DNA of 64,000 nucleotides, taken from positions 35,975,601 through 36,039,600 of the forward strand of contig OX438747.1 of NCBI GenBank assembly GCA_949316235.1. Reading direction: 5' to 3'. A model generated the notes under the pieces. That model worked only from the letters and a program-made list of their open reading frames with translations, did not search any database and had not been told where the DNA came from. Below are positions 29,501-34,399 of this stretch, in pieces; position 1 is the stretch's first letter, and each line of letters starts with the position of its first letter. The translations under genes were made by a program, and so were the position numbers. The stretch comes from Oegoconia quadripuncta. Its lineage: Eukaryota > Arthropoda > Insecta > Lepidoptera > Autostichidae.

Positions 29501-31110
29501 CTGCTTTTTTTACTTGTAACTAACACCTATGGATTTATTTGTCCGAAATAAAAGTGATTTGATTTGATATCCAACAGTGGCGTGCCTTTTTGCTTTTCAG
29601 GACAGGATTATTTTTGTAGTTTTTACATTATTAAATTAAGTTAGTATATTTATTGCCCATTTCTGTTCATTGTGCAAGGTCATAATTGTCAAGGTTTTCC
29701 AAATTTTTGGTCAGCAAAAATATGCGGTAAACTTATTGGAATGGGAACAGCCAACAATCTAATGTCCATTGATTAATATTCCTGATCAAATTTTTCTAGT
29801 AAGGCAAGCCGGGCTTTTGGGCTTATATGAAGATACCGCCACTGATATCCAACTAATATTATAAAGTTTATTTGTTACTCATCTCAGCCCATAAACATCC
29901 CACAACATTTATAATTATCCAAAACCATTCAAAATGTTTTCAGAAAACTTAATTGGTATTACGCAGGCCTGTAAAGGTTGACCTGCTTCAGTCTATACAG
30001 TAAGGAATAAAGAATAAGAGAAACCAGAACAAGTGTCAAGAATAATGTTGCAATCTGCAAATCAAATCAAAGAAATATTTATTTCGTAGGATAAAAATTA
30101 TCACTTGAAAACGTCACATTTTTTATTTTATTATTAAAGTTTTTGACATTATTTCTCATTCACAAAGCTGATTCCCCAGAGAAGAACGAGAAAGAAACTC
30201 AAGGGTTGCTCTTTTAAATAAGTTTAGGTTACAATTATATTATATTGTATAATTAGACTGAATATCGCCGAGCGGTCTATGTCCATGCTTGCTTATCATC
30301 CAGATAGTCAGAAATTTTATGATAGCCTTTGGTAAATAATGTCTGTTTTATGATGGTTTTGAATTCATTTTAAGGTAAATTTTGAATGTCCACTGGAACC
30401 TTCGTATTCGTTGGCGGGCCGGTCTCCGCAACTCGACGTCTGAATGCGCCTATTTTGCGTACGGGGGAATACCTAATACTGCCACCCAGGTTCTTGGAGG
30501 AATCCGGCCCTTATTAAATGGCTTAGTGACTTTATGTAAACAGCTGACATGAACAGCAAGTTTATTTTTATATCTGGTATTAACATTATGTATATCACTA
30601 TTTTTCTTAAGCGATTCTATATTTTTTCTTACATACATTAAGTTTTCGTAAACATATTGCGATGCTAATGTTAATATACTAATTTCTTTAAATTTATTCC
30701 TAAGAGACTGCAGTTAGTGTCGATAAGGGGGCGCAAGAAAAGGGTAAAAAGTTTTTCTTTTGCTTCAGTATCCTTAACGACATCCTAACCTTATCTGCTC
30801 ATCAAGTAATCTAGAATAAACAATGAATACTAAGCAAACCAGGACAAAGAAAAATATATTCAGGCAACTGCTTTAACATAGCATAACATTAGTACAACAG
30901 CTCGCTTCTGTAAAACAAAGTTTAACACGTCTTTTGGTGTTTAAAATCGCATCAGACAATCATAAACTGATGATAAAATAGCGTAATAAATTTGTTACCT
31001 AGATAAAATTGCGCTTTGTTTACCTTTGTATAAGCTTTATATACGGTGGAATAGCTCCCAGATCCGAGCTTCTCTGTAACGATGTATCCCTCGATTTTAG
31101 GGAAAGCCAT
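5416..31110 (-). CDS. ULK3: ULK3/Aduk-like serine/threonine kinase (partial gene, 8 exons, 3' end outside window)
   Basis: This is the only host gene I can rebuild. Coding segments: 31024-31110, 28578-28735, 18029-18113, 13142-13196, 11317-11404, 8950-9071, 5975-6072 and 5416-5568. All introns are GT-AG, the phases agree, and the sum is 846 nt (282 codons). The product shows a Gly-rich loop (GSGSYSTV), the VAIK lysine, an alpha-C glutamate (TEIRLLK), a hinge followed by GGDLSKYIH, the loop HMDLKPHN, DFG, MAPE and DLWSVG. The non-RD loop (human ULK3 has HLDLKPQN) and the phrase GSPLYMAPE match ULK3 better than ULK1/2. ULK3 acts in autophagy, Hedgehog signalling and abscission through C-terminal MIT domains; those exons are absent here and should lie left of position 1. 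Exons are GC-rich in AT-rich surroundings. Assignment by recalled similarity. Confidence 0.9.
5668..5930 (-). mobile_element. tRNA-headed SINE (family B)
   Basis: On the minus strand: a tRNA-like head GGTGTAGTGGTTA and GGGTTCGAATCCCG (B box), then GATGAATACAGACATGTG, ACCATCTGGTATCC, AACTAGATGGCGCTGTGTG and a tail of ATTTATTTA type. Same family as copies at 38208, 43449, 45058 and 58903. It may belong to the Metulj group of lepidopteran SINEs; that name is from memory. Confidence 0.75.
5975..6072 (-). CDS. ULK3: ULK3-like exon 7 (kinase C-lobe)
   Basis: Codes (G)VIMYECLFGRAPYCSRTLQ, then ELVDKIQRQAPIE, between a TAG acceptor and a GTGAGA donor. Matches the alpha-F/alpha-G region of ULK3 (VILYEALFGQPPF). 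Confidence 0.9.
6512..7071 (+). mobile_element. Full-length MITE (TATGTCGGAGA ends)
   Basis: Starts TATATGTCGGAGA and ends TCTCCGACATATA, giving 13-bp perfect terminal inverted repeats with a probable TA target duplication. No coding capacity: the 155-codon minus frame over its right end has no recognisable domain. It lies in intron 6 of the ULK3-like gene. Confidence 0.7.
7625..8998 (-). repeat. Minisatellite of exon 6 3' end plus splice donor, 21 copies
   Basis: In transcript sense each unit reads (C/T-rich tract)-CCGCCGCGCGGGCCGACC-TGTGGAGCGTGG|GTCAGTGCC. The donor motif (plus-strand GCACTGACCC) starts at 7651 and recurs 21 times, last at 8942, mostly at 66-bp spacing, with five 59-bp spacings and one of 65 bp. 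The sense strand stays open in the exon-6 frame from 9071 to 7544. The opposite strand carries runs of four to six G in every unit. All the long frames here on both strands are by-products of a stop-free repeat. Confidence 0.95.
8950..9071 (-). CDS. ULK3: ULK3-like exon 6 (activation segment), 3' end merged into a minisatellite
   Basis: Codes FALHLRDGPARGLRGSPLYM, then APELLRSTPPPAARADLWSV plus one base of the next glycine codon, up to the first GTCAGT donor (8949). The next exon restores SVG-VIMYECLFG, as in human SMG-VILYEALFG. From about CTCCACCCC onward the exon sequence belongs to a 59-66 bp unit repeated 21 times downstream. Between MAPE and DLWS it has one residue more than human ULK3 and a PPP run, so the array has probably altered the exon. 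Which donor is used in vivo cannot be told from DNA. Confidence 0.88.
9185..9262 (-). mobile_element. LINE 3' tail fragment
   Basis: Minus strand: TCACATCGTCACTCTCCATC, then GATGGGATCGTGGTCAAACGCG and an A-rich end. Same tail type as 47640-47705 and 61290-61335. Confidence 0.45.
9275..9795. repeat. 72-78 bp tandem repeat, 7 copies
   Basis: TCAGTGACTACGTGTATT recurs at 9275, 9347, 9423, 9501, 9579, 9651 and 9723. Longer units carry an extra CGAGTA. The 189-codon plus-strand frame across it (repeating YYLSLPLDSVVYILHI) is a consequence of unit lengths divisible by three and has no sign of function. Intron 5. Confidence 0.9.
10080..10295 (+). pseudogene. Truncated LINE RT piece, repeats part of the next copy
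   Basis: NDLPNLVRDKHEIV, then VDDTSVLFKINRLKLN and NNLLLNEKKTE, corresponding to 10590-10800 of the adjacent copy. It carries a stop in place of the W of VEW. Confidence 0.6.
10296..11142 (+). pseudogene. CR1/jockey-group LINE reverse transcriptase fragment
   Basis: An open frame to 11129 with FCDLSKAFDCVHYDTL, GVPQGSILGPFLFLVYIND, FVDDTSVLFK, FLGITLDANLQWGPHIH and YGILLWGNAADI. It lacks endonuclease, the N-terminal RT and the C-terminal tail. The active-site box reads FVDD where the sister copy at 2107 reads FADD. 5'- and 3'-truncated in intron 5; no promoter. Confidence 0.85.
11143..11232 (+). mobile_element. SINE family B tail fragment
   Basis: AGCCTATAGTTGCTTACTGT, then GGAACTAGATGGCATTGTGT and an ATTTA-rich end, joined directly to the LINE fragment. 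Confidence 0.55.
11317..11404 (-). CDS. ULK3: ULK3-like exon 5 (catalytic loop, DF of DFG)
   Basis: Codes GVAHMDLKPHNLLLQ, then KSSEGKYTLKVADFG, with the final glycine split across the GTGAGT donor. Holds the catalytic aspartate and asparagine (DLKPHN) and the metal-binding aspartate. Confidence 0.92.
11461..11830 (+). mobile_element. MITE copy 3 (TATGTCGGAGA family), 3'-truncated
   Basis: Begins TATGTCGGAGATAGCGATAA and follows the other two copies to about 11820, where a SINE tail takes over. Intron 4 of the ULK3-like gene. Confidence 0.6.
11833..11928 (+). mobile_element. SINE family B 3' fragment
   Basis: AGTATCCATAGTACAAGCTT, TTAGTTTGGGACTAGATGAT and CCCCAAATATTTATTTATTT. Matches the tails at 43280, 53850 (minus) and 58330. 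Confidence 0.6.
11929..12240. repeat. Relic of the GGCCCG-ended MITE family and unassigned AT-rich DNA
   Basis: 11929-12030 is an inverted match of 56460-56560 (GCGCGTATTAATAAACGAAA and CTCACTTGAGAGGTGC). 12040-12240 is AT-rich with an AATAAA near 12210 and a GAGA run; nothing else seen. Confidence 0.4.
12311..12910. repeat. 40-bp GC-rich tandem repeat, 15 copies
   Basis: GGAGCCACCCTCTCCCGGGC, then CGCGTCCGCCCGCTCCGGGG, starting every 40 bp from 12311 to 12871. Nearly perfect: one CCGCC to CCACC change near 12417 and a variant last unit. Stop-free frames of 178-228 codons on the minus strand are artefacts. Intron 4, about 230 bp from exon 4. Confidence 0.95.
13142..13196 (-). CDS. ULK3: ULK3-like exon 4 (alpha-E helix)
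   Basis: A 55-bp microexon coding VLYFLQQLASALKFLREK plus one base, between a CAG acceptor and a GTAAAA donor. The spacing from PE to QQLASAL equals that of human ULK3, confirming the junction with exon 3. Confidence 0.88.
13538..13717. mobile_element. Foldback MITE
   Basis: TATGCAACT...GTGAATAAAG...GGATTTA...GCGAGGGCC on the left is mirrored by GGCCCTCG...TAAATTC...CTTTATTCA...AGTTGCATA on the right, with inner arms AGGATTCTAAC/GTTAGAATCCT. Almost the whole 180 bp folds on itself. Confidence 0.65.
13718..15107. other. Intron 3 stretch with little recognisable content
   Basis: AT-rich. A TACAGGGTG-type MITE relic lies at about 14815-14950 (TTCGTAATGAGGAGGGGAGT, GACCAGTTAACAGGAATTAA), related to 41866-41975. 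I see no coding exon, RNA gene or long repeat in the rest. 13200-13537 likewise shows nothing. Confidence 0.5.
15108..15115. repeat. 8-bp target site duplication, left
   Basis: CTTACACA, exactly repeated at 16616-16623 on the other side of the 1500-bp element. Confidence 0.85.
15300..15379 (+). CDS. THAP-domain first exon inside the P-like element
   Basis: ATG at 15300 opens MSTCAVKWCGKNSRTSSF, then KKDNITFHR, ending at a GTAAGT donor in phase 2. The C-x4-C spacing followed by ITFHR matches the start of the C2CH THAP DNA-binding domain (C-V-x-x-C ... SFHRFP). The remaining zinc ligands (C and H) would be in a following exon that I cannot find, so the copy is probably not functional. Confidence 0.7.
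15800..15968. repeat. Nested hairpin MITE within the P-like element
   Basis: ATATGAACAACTTTT, then TTCGCGAAAAAAAAATC and CTGTTCCATA, mirrored by TATGGAACAG, GATTTTTTTTCGCGAA and AAAAGTTGTTCATAT. Confidence 0.65.
16616..16623. repeat. 8-bp target site duplication, right
   Basis: CTTACACA, matching 15108-15115. Confidence 0.85.
16872..17137 (+). mobile_element. HaSE-type SINE (family A), 5'-truncated
   Basis: GATTCGGAGGTCACGGGTTC (B-box region), CTCGGTTTGGTTGG, TAAATCTGCCGCCAA, CCGGTTGTCAGAGATAAGAT, CATCAGGTATGATTGAGGTC and a poly(A) tail. 16624-16871 before it is unassigned repetitive-looking DNA. Confidence 0.75.
17138..17965. repeat. 14-bp tandem array, about 59 units, with higher-order structure
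   Basis: Units GACGTGCGCTTAGT, GACGTGCGTTTAGT and GACGTGCGCTGAGA are interspersed. A marked pair (CTGAGTGACGTGCGCTTAAT) occurs at 17521, 17745 and 17857, that is 16 and 8 units apart. The array starts directly at the poly(A) tail of a SINE and stops about 63 bp short of exon 3. Confidence 0.95.
18029..18113 (-). CDS. ULK3: ULK3-like exon 3 (hinge region)
   Basis: Encodes NIYIIMEYCCGGDLSKYIH and then RYGRVPETR between a CAG acceptor and a GTATGT donor, phase 2 in and phase 0 out. The hinge and GGDLS stretch is typical of ULK kinases. A 14-bp tandem array begins only about 63 bp downstream of its donor. Confidence 0.9.
18251..18566 (+). mobile_element. HaSE-type SINE (family A), near full length
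   Basis: Complete tRNA-like head (CCGCCTCCGTGGCTTAATGT to GGGTTCGATCCCCAGCGGGG), body and CATCAGGTGTGATTGAGGTC tail; poly(A) lost. The 70-codon minus frame over it is spurious. Confidence 0.8.
18630..18835 (+). pseudogene. RTE-like LINE C-terminal fragment
   Basis: Reads TDGRLGTLPPRPRFGKDSW, then TAQDRSLWRIFGG, the well-known end of RTE-type ORF2 (AQDRxxWR), with a GATGATGAT tail. Confidence 0.65.
19087..19480 (-). mobile_element. LINE 3' UTR with GATA tail
   Basis: On the minus strand it ends TTATGCAATAAACTTTTTATC, then (TATC)n. The inner part (GGGTGATAGCTGAAAATCAG) resembles 42480-42550. The BEL/Pao pol half begins at its right edge. Confidence 0.5.
19447..24747 (+). CDS. BEL/Pao pol-env polyprotein (5'-truncated, one open frame)
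   Basis: 1766 codons; the first ~20 are probably flanking DNA, since retroelement similarity starts near residue 22. Order: protease C-terminal part (LLGADIYPTIILSGMI, 87-102); RT with FTADIEKMFRQI at 308 and FYMDDVV (YMDD 387-390); RNase H with GFSDASIRAY (D567) and DSTAVLGWL (D644); integrase with an H2C2 finger (H881, C911, C914) and catalytic D946, D1012, E1065; a DUF5641-like C-terminal module (about 1179-1225); then env. Env has an inner Met at 1268, a hydrophobic signal-like segment (about 1281-1298) and a furin-type site RQRR|G at 1393-1396 before LINGVGYV, the layout of baculovirus F and errantivirus envelopes. The frame closes early at 24747 (see next entry). Confidence 0.88.
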   Translation: MNGTVLFRLREVLRNTQFLNHENNCKGKLKITISAMHSDFTINTDVLIMRSLINNLPNQSFQKPSWPYLEGIQLADPTFNISRPIDLLLGADIYPTIILSGMIREVDSLPIAQQTRFGWILCGNVKSYQCNVIINNIDEIQKFWAIEDIADNPDNLSTEDQHCMEQFKSETKRHEDGRYIVRLPVKPEIREKLGESRSKAVAQFHQLEKKFIKHDNIAINYKTFMNEYIQLGHMRECERNKTPPLHCYLPHHCVQRPDSSTTALRVVFNGSAKTSSGYSLNDLMYSGPNLQQDLFSLIIKWRQYKYAFTADIEKMFRQILCHEDDQHYQKIIWRESIDQLLSEYVLTTVTYGTKAAPFLAMMTLKQLAIDEFHKYPEAAKVLSEDFYMDDVVTGSHDIRFIKQLQADLTALLKLGGFNLRKWTANKPELMENVSKENNSNQQAFDFKHQESAKALGLRWHPHYDQFTIELKINASSSSKSATKRSLLSEISKVFDPLGWLSPVTAKLKLLFQKVWSLELQWDDYLPEDIKAEWSLIKQDLQYINHIKIQRWLEIHENDVIELHGFSDASIRAYACVIYCKINKQHEKQPSSVVLVAAKTRLVPLNKNVSLPRLELCAALLLSRLIKTVQQCWPAHTIKIHGWSDSTAVLGWLQGDPKRWKPFVANRVEQITTTIPSDCWRYVKSGDNPADCASRGLSVEQLKQHTLWWSGPTWLPTLQADSEAKEHPLYVTNEEIKKSVQSNITTLQNHDNIIGDILNKYSWLARATRVIAWVLRVAVRGEYKQSYLTINELRRAKNMLIKYQQQLDFSEDIDSLKKHSKVESKSKLLNLTPFLDEDGLLRVGGRLKNANVNQSMKHPLIIPHSSHLTSLLIDEAHKTTFHGGPRLTLASLRQQYWIIGGNRAVKKRLRTCVRCRRNDPVKQHQIMGDLPAARCNPTRPFYHTGVDYTGYVDVKFNKGRGAKTTKGYIAVFVCMVTKAVHLEIVSDLSSSAFLAALRRMAARRGAPHHIYSDNGTNFVGANRCLQKEFIDLQNTLDHDFFSAISDMKIQWSFTAPSWPSSGGLWESAVKSLKHHLRRVVGEQKLTFEEFTTLLAQLEACLNARPLCALSEDPEDIEYLTPSHFLASGPTLTIIETERDERTRWQLTQKIFNDIWKRWRTEYLSQLSTRSKWRQPQTNLKIEDIVIIDEANMPAGKWALGRVVEVHPGKDGYVRVASVKTKNGIIKRPIVKLSVLPINDTWHNEGNQKDKQNVQQNDIAPERPISNNNMKRSRQKRSCNLLAMTLLLCIAIITPVQCTYNLLSLQNNQSIYLDKVTSMRLVRDEWKLIVYYDMNPYWEGSTLLLKYINNLENICMKSNRKSQCDIVILQLRHGYTELDHYNRMLLGQQFYTRTRQRRGLINGVGYVAHSLFGVLDEQFAEQYQQDIELLRKNQKHLALLWRNQTSVVEAEYNLIKRVEDVIDKQHKIYNQHLNELETAASTLNNEIKNIEDITDFTLSSIIANSILVNLKNIQNTLLDTVTNIQYGKFNIHLLTPEQLRDELNIISGQIAKDLSIPIENIQTDLSKLYHLLQVRARMTKQFFIFEIKVPLMGRDNYKIYKIIAIPQQIDNNMMRSVIPIADHVAINIQKDSYLPITEGELQRCLQYDTDIQLCPLQRPIYHMKSDNSLCIKDQASNQCKVNTMTCTSTWTRLTKTNTHLFFCCDQCTVRILCEHQVTAERLTKAGIITSSSDCVIKGEDFTIISHKLQKNEINTQPDRRYQNRGSIN
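24748..25204 (+). pseudogene. Env C-terminal part, out of frame with the preceding ORF
   Basis: After about 24710 the env-like reading continues in the neighbouring frame to a stop at 25204. It includes a membrane-spanning stretch (VIYCLVAAAGLAGALYAW, about 24915-24970) followed by a basic RQWRARR tail, as expected for the membrane anchor of a fusion envelope. A single-base frameshift near 24710 therefore separates ectodomain from anchor. Whether it is a mutation or a sequencing error cannot be told here. Confidence 0.65.
25310..25545 (+). repeat. LTR, plus orientation (236 bp)
   Basis: Begins TGTACGGTGCAATACCGCAC and ends GTGCGGTAAGCAACCGTACA; the two ends are imperfect inverts of each other. 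Identical by eye to the reverse complement of 27715-27950. No obvious polypurine tract precedes it (CTCTCGCCGGCAGCA). Confidence 0.9.
25549..27414 (-). CDS. BEL/Pao gag with start of protease (truncated)
   Basis: 621 codons. N-terminal helical part, then a DUF1759-like gag core (MDIPTFSGNYHQWISFKDLF onward, about 240-410), a Cys/His-rich zone (CPVCSNNHGLFHC, CKNCLYDHNGQQC, CRQCQGNHNTLLH; about 460-530) and the start of the aspartic protease with ALIDQGSQTS (D near 589). The frame ends at the LTR junction right after VVFGDKR, so the rest of the protease is missing here; the matching part opens the plus-strand pol frame. Same strand as the host gene. Confidence 0.9.
   Translation of the reverse strand: MEDLLANQNQLMEAIDQLMANFRKDGGERKTPAYIKKRLDTLDLYWQEFQTNHINLCSSEDKNHIYYADNYYQKTKKYYEESRIKIQHYSNTIPKKEEFVLKPATFTEVQKVGETSSDQSGRNQTLPTPKTSQGIGSKLEEMLRKQSSNFKAFSRTINNVDLETISEKWEFEDTLKTIHSRWAAIDSLHWQIDSELYEDNMDYENSFSKYEMQYNNIKKLINSKMWAVSHRETSTPRMDIPTFSGNYHQWISFKDLFQESIHNNKSISNAQKMQFLKSKLRGEAEKLIQHLHISTENYQVCWDILNHRYNNTKLIFSSHINILLSLPTIQQQSAASIKKIHDTTNECLNSIKNLGVDISTWDPLVVHILAQKLDSETHNDYIESLKNPRELPTLSEFIEFLENKFTSLESSRRKQDTSKTTQQTNQQDTSPGKKAHFQKPISNLSWKKPFNNYSTIKNYNTSIQKCPVCSNNHGLFHCKMFLESKPEAKRKTVAQLNLCKNCLYDHNGQQCISQKRCRQCQGNHNTLLHDTYATTASDLTTSSTSTAQNSRKNVTHVSQDNIAEILLATAQIKVRSVDGTYLNMRALIDQGSQTSLITENAAQQLGLPRQRSRGVVFGDKR
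27415..27714 (-). promoter_or_regulatory. Retroelement leader with probable primer-binding site
   Basis: Read on the minus strand, the LTR is followed by ACTTTA and then TGGTCCTTCGAGTTTGAC (27691-27708). TGG matches the complement of a tRNA CCA end; I cannot name the tRNA. About 280 nt of leader precede the gag ATG. Confidence 0.6.
27715..27950 (-). repeat. LTR, minus orientation (236 bp), 5' LTR of the gag half
   Basis: Reverse complement equals 25310-25545 along its whole length as far as I can read. TG...CA ends. Followed at 27951 by an interrupted LINE frame. Confidence 0.9.
27951..28410 (+). pseudogene. LINE ORF2 C-terminus and 3' UTR, cut by the retroelement
   Basis: SYLMNITKGKVDCNELLSNI, then RTNYRQNLFLIRASNSFN, stop at 28201, UTR ending in AAATAAA repeats (TAAA)n near 28400. 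It starts in mid-frame exactly at the LTR edge, so the LTR element inserted here. Confidence 0.65.
28578..28735 (-). CDS. ULK3: ULK3-like exon 2 (VAIK lysine, alpha-C helix)
   Basis: Follows a CAG acceptor and ends in phase 2 at a GTATTT donor. It contains the beta-3 lysine in VVAIKCVDKS and the alpha-C glutamate in LVTEIRLLK, then HPHVVEMKNFTWDHK, which parallels HPHIVQLKDFQWD of human ULK3. Confidence 0.9.
28770..29205 (+). mobile_element. LINE 3' UTR with (TTCTAA)n tail
   Basis: AT-rich, ends GCAATAAATAAATTCTAATTC, then ATTC repeats. It contains a doubled segment (TGACTCTTT...GTAACCTT...TGACAT, at 28850 and 29000). No coding part left. Intron 1. Confidence 0.4.
29352..29505 (-). mobile_element. 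HaSE-type SINE (family A), 3' part
   Basis: Minus-strand tail and body: GTGAAGATGAGGTCGAAGGT, GACTGGCTATCTTATCTCTG and CAATGCTATTAACATTGCTG. 5' part absent. Confidence 0.7.
30055..30705 (-). pseudogene. CR1/jockey-group LINE 3' end
   Basis: 3' UTR (GAAAACGTCACATTTTTTAT, AGAAACTCAAGGGTTGCTC) and ORF2 tail; the 30450-30638 frame has MYVRKNIESLKKNSDIHN and NTRYKNKLAVH. A sister copy is at 41990-42310. 29510-30054 is AT-rich with no feature I can name. Confidence 0.65.
31024..31110 (-). CDS. ULK3: ULK3-like exon 1 (start codon, Gly-rich loop)
   Basis: Encodes 29 residues from an ATG at 31110: MAFPKIEGYIVTEKLGSG and then SYSTVYKAYTK, ending in phase 0 at a GTAAAC donor. Human ULK3 has the equivalent [22 protein letters not shown] close to its own start, which supports this start codon. 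Confidence 0.88.
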
Positions 31111-32295
31111 TGTGTGATGACTTATCTATATTTTGTAGACATTTTTCAGGAAAATTTGCATTTTCTAAGTTTTCAAGTTAAGAAGCAAACAGTGTGAGTG
31201 TGACCATCTTCTAATTACGAATACTGCCACATAAAACCTACCAAAACCTGCCAAGCCCACCAAAGAAAATGTCAAATTAAAGTCGTCTTTATTACAGGTG
31301 AATAGAAGCGTAATTTTATTAACATTATCAAATATTATTGGGTACTCAGTGGGATTAATAATAATATAATTGGTTTTTTAAAAAAGTCACAAATTATAAC
31401 ATTATCACAAATCAAAAATTTCGTAACCGCTAAGTTGCTACGGGAAACTGCAGTTGCCAGCGGCGCGAGCGAGCTTTGCCACTGGAAACTACAGTTTCTA
31501 AGATTCCGCGCTACCTATTTTCTGCTCTCATTTAAATTATCGCTCATGTATCTGTGGTTTTAGTGTGGGATTATTGAAATTAGGCACTGGGCAACACTAT
31601 TTCAGTCAATTCTACCAACTTAATAGCAAGAAATCAACAATTTTGTGTAACACTGGATTGAATATCTCGCGCGATCTAGAGGCGATTTGTACGGATTGTA
31701 AAATAATGTGACACAATTATTAACGATTTTTGAATTTTTTTTCCCATCGATTATATATTTTTTTTGACTAGATAAAAAGACAATCTCATCTACTTTCTAT
31801 TTCTATATAAAAAAGTATATGTTATCGATTTAGATTTCGAATTAAATCAAATTTCCTTAAGTGATTCGAATTTTTTGTTGTCCTCAACTTTACAAGCAGA
31901 TTGTAAAATAAATTACTACTCAACGTGGTTGAATAAACGCTTGAAATAAATTCTACGGTTGTTTAACTATGGGACACAGTGGTTTTTTTGTTAAGTGTTT
32001 ACTCAAGAGAGCCATAAATTAAGTTTTTATGAGCGCGACCCACTTGGTCGCGATCGACGGCGGGGAGCGTGGCAAGTGTCGTGAAAAAAACTGGTTTGGG
32101 TGGCACTGAGTCGATAAGTATGAATAATGTTTAATACACTTTGTTTTGGCCATTACTAACTTAATATTATTTCCATAACGTCCATATCCGTCTCCGTAGG
32201 TCAACGAAATAACATTATGGAAGGTATACAAAACGTAGGTTGCGAGCAAAGAGTATGTAATTACTACGTTTTAGTTGCGAGTTAGATTAATATCA
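31111..32295 (-). promoter_or_regulatory. Presumed 5' UTR and promoter side of the ULK3-like gene
   Basis: Inferred only from position upstream of the start codon at 31110. AT-rich, no clear TATA box or GC island. A GC-richer imperfect inverted repeat at 31432-31500 (GGAAACTGCAGTT against AACTACAGTTTC) may be a small MITE. Nothing else identified. Confidence 0.25.
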
Positions 32296-32430
32296 GGGTA
32301 CATGTTCAGTACCTACTAAGTTGGGTTGGTGGTAGGGGCATTTTTAAATGTCCACTTGGCTATTTAGCGTGCTTCTACCTTCGGAACATCGGAAGTGATT
32401 GAGGTCAAGCGCTGACGCGGTTGTACATAA
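32296..32430 (+). mobile_element. HaSE-type SINE (family A), internally deleted
   Basis: GGGTACATGTTCAGTAC, GGTTGGTGGTAGGGGCATTT and TGATTGAGGTCAAGCGCTGA; the central NGCCGCCAA segment is missing. Confidence 0.6.
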
Positions 32431-32894
32431 CACACGGACAAAGCACTTTTAGATTCTGCATTATTATCATGACTGGCGCGACAAAGGTTTATGTCGCGCG
32501 TGATAATATTTGTCCTGCCCATTAATTTGGATGAAATATACAACTGTCCCACTCTCATATCACAAGGCGCGCGACAAACGATGTCATGCTACAGGAGCTG
32601 GATTACATTGTGCTATCAGGGATATTTCAATATCACTTGTAAAATATAAAAAATGTTTGTCTTTGTTCAATAATGCTGTCATAAAACGTCAGTCTTCAAA
32701 ATATTTGTATGCCTATACTGGCTGATTACAGAGATCATAGAAATAACAGCAACCATCTGCATGTTACCGGTGTATCACAATAAAATTAAATGATTGATGG
32801 TTAACTGAACCTGCTAGAGACTACAAAAATCCTGCCAAAATGTCAGAAAACTGCCACGTGTTGCCACACTGCTGAAACGTCAACGTTTTTTTTT

Positions 32895-33115
32895 ATTTTA
32901 ATTCACTCCTCTCGGAGAAGGCAAAGGGCTCTAAGCCCATACAGCCACGTCTTATTTCTGATATTTTTTTTCAGTTTAGTGAAATCAGTCTCACCCAAAA
33001 CAAGTCATTCGTCGTATACTTGGCATATTCAGAGTCTAGTCCTGATTAAGTCATTCTTCAATAAAGTGGCAGAATGCTTTACGAAAGATTTTGGCGACTT
33101 CTGTGGGAACCTGAA
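32895..33115 (-). mobile_element. Retroposon-like repeat (family C), minus copy
   Basis: Minus strand: AGTGGCAGAATGC-type block, GACTAGACTCTG, AAGTATACGACGAATGACTT and GGCTGTATGGGCTTAGAGCC before an A-rich end. Other copies at 44480, 56090, 59225 and 60705. 32431-32894 holds nothing I recognise. Confidence 0.55.
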
Positions 33116-34330
33116 GGATTCGTTACGCACTTATACACTTCCCTTCACTTATACACCATCACTGACTATTGCTGCACAATGTTCTACCATTTTAACATAG
33201 CCCTAAGTGTTTGCTGTTGGGTGCACTGTCAAACAATGTCTCAGTCATGTGTGTGATGAGAAAATTTCACATGACAAGGTAGGTAGTCGTGTACAAAATT
33301 CAATTCTTCTTTGCGAGTCAATGGCAAGAGAACCGGCCACACGTATACCTTAGTCCAATAAGGATACACTTGTAACTTCCTATAATCTTAACGGCCGTGA
33401 TTTTTGTGATAGAATAAAAATGTTTTCTAACAAATCGACAGCTTGCTTTAGATATTGTAGGTATAAGTATTTAATCTATCAGGTATCTCTGGGTATCTCT
33501 GATAACTAGGAATAGAAATCAACTTCAAAAAATGACAGCAAACAATATTCCATTTTCTGATGGAATATTTGGTACCTACCTACTAAGGAATATGTCAGTC
33601 GGTTTTTTTTAAAAGCTATTGGGAGAAAATTCCTTTATGAGTCTGCTGGAAAAAAAAGCGAATTTGTGGGGGCGTGAAGCGCATGAATTTAATTTGAATT
33701 TGTAAAATATTATTTTAGCTTGAAGAGCTCTGAAGTTTTAGGTAGGAATAGGGATGATGAAATTAATTGTTTTATTTTTACATTTAACAAAATTGGTTAT
33801 AATTCAAATTAAATTACAATAGAAAAAAAAAATTAAAGTTTGAATACAAAAGCGGCAAAGTGAGTGGTGAAGGATAAAATAGTCGAAGTAAAGACAGCCA
33901 ATGATATTATATTTAAAAAAAAATATCATTAGGAAAAGAGGCGTTCCTTAGCTTGTGCAGTAGATTTTATACTTTGATGAAGCGCCATCTGGCGGGTCTC
34001 GTGTGCATCGTGAAGTTAACGCATTAACTTCATAAATCAATCCAATCTGCTTTCGTATGTGGCCTGTGGTCTATATAGCGGTGGTGTTTTCAATTCATCT
34101 TGATAAATGGCAGCTGCGTCAACAGAATTCCTTGCGAATAATTGTCTAAAGCGGCCTTTTTCGACGCTAACGTAAGCAAGTCCACCTCATTACGAGTAGG
34201 TGTCGATCCCGAGTCTCGCCTCCAAATCCCGTGTTATTGAAAAATAACAACGGATTATATCGAAGTTGAGACACAAAATGTAAACCAGTAATACAAGTTC
34301 AAGCACTAGTGGAGTCGCATTCGCTATTCG
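33116..34330. other. Unassigned intergenic DNA
   Basis: AT-rich, no coding signal. A short inverted repeat AATGATATTATATTT/AAATATCATT lies at 33900-33930. The rest cannot be assigned. Confidence 0.5.
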
Positions 34331-34333
34331 ATA

Positions 34334-34396
34334 TTGATTAGCGAAGTTAAGCAATGTTTGGCGCGCTCAGTCCTTGGAAGGGTGACCACTAGTGAC
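34334..34396 (+). ncRNA. 5S rRNA-derived fragment (pseudogene or 5S-type SINE head)
   Basis: GATTAGCGAAGTTAAGCAAT, GGCGCGCTCAG and CTTGGAAGGGTGACC follow the order and spacing of the 5S internal promoter (GAAGTTAAGCA box A, intermediate element, TTGGATGGGTGACC box C). The 5' quarter and 3' end of 5S rRNA are replaced by unrelated sequence, so it is not a working 5S gene. It could be the promoter part of a 5S-derived SINE or a lone pseudogene. Confidence 0.65.
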
Positions 34397-34399
34397 ATT

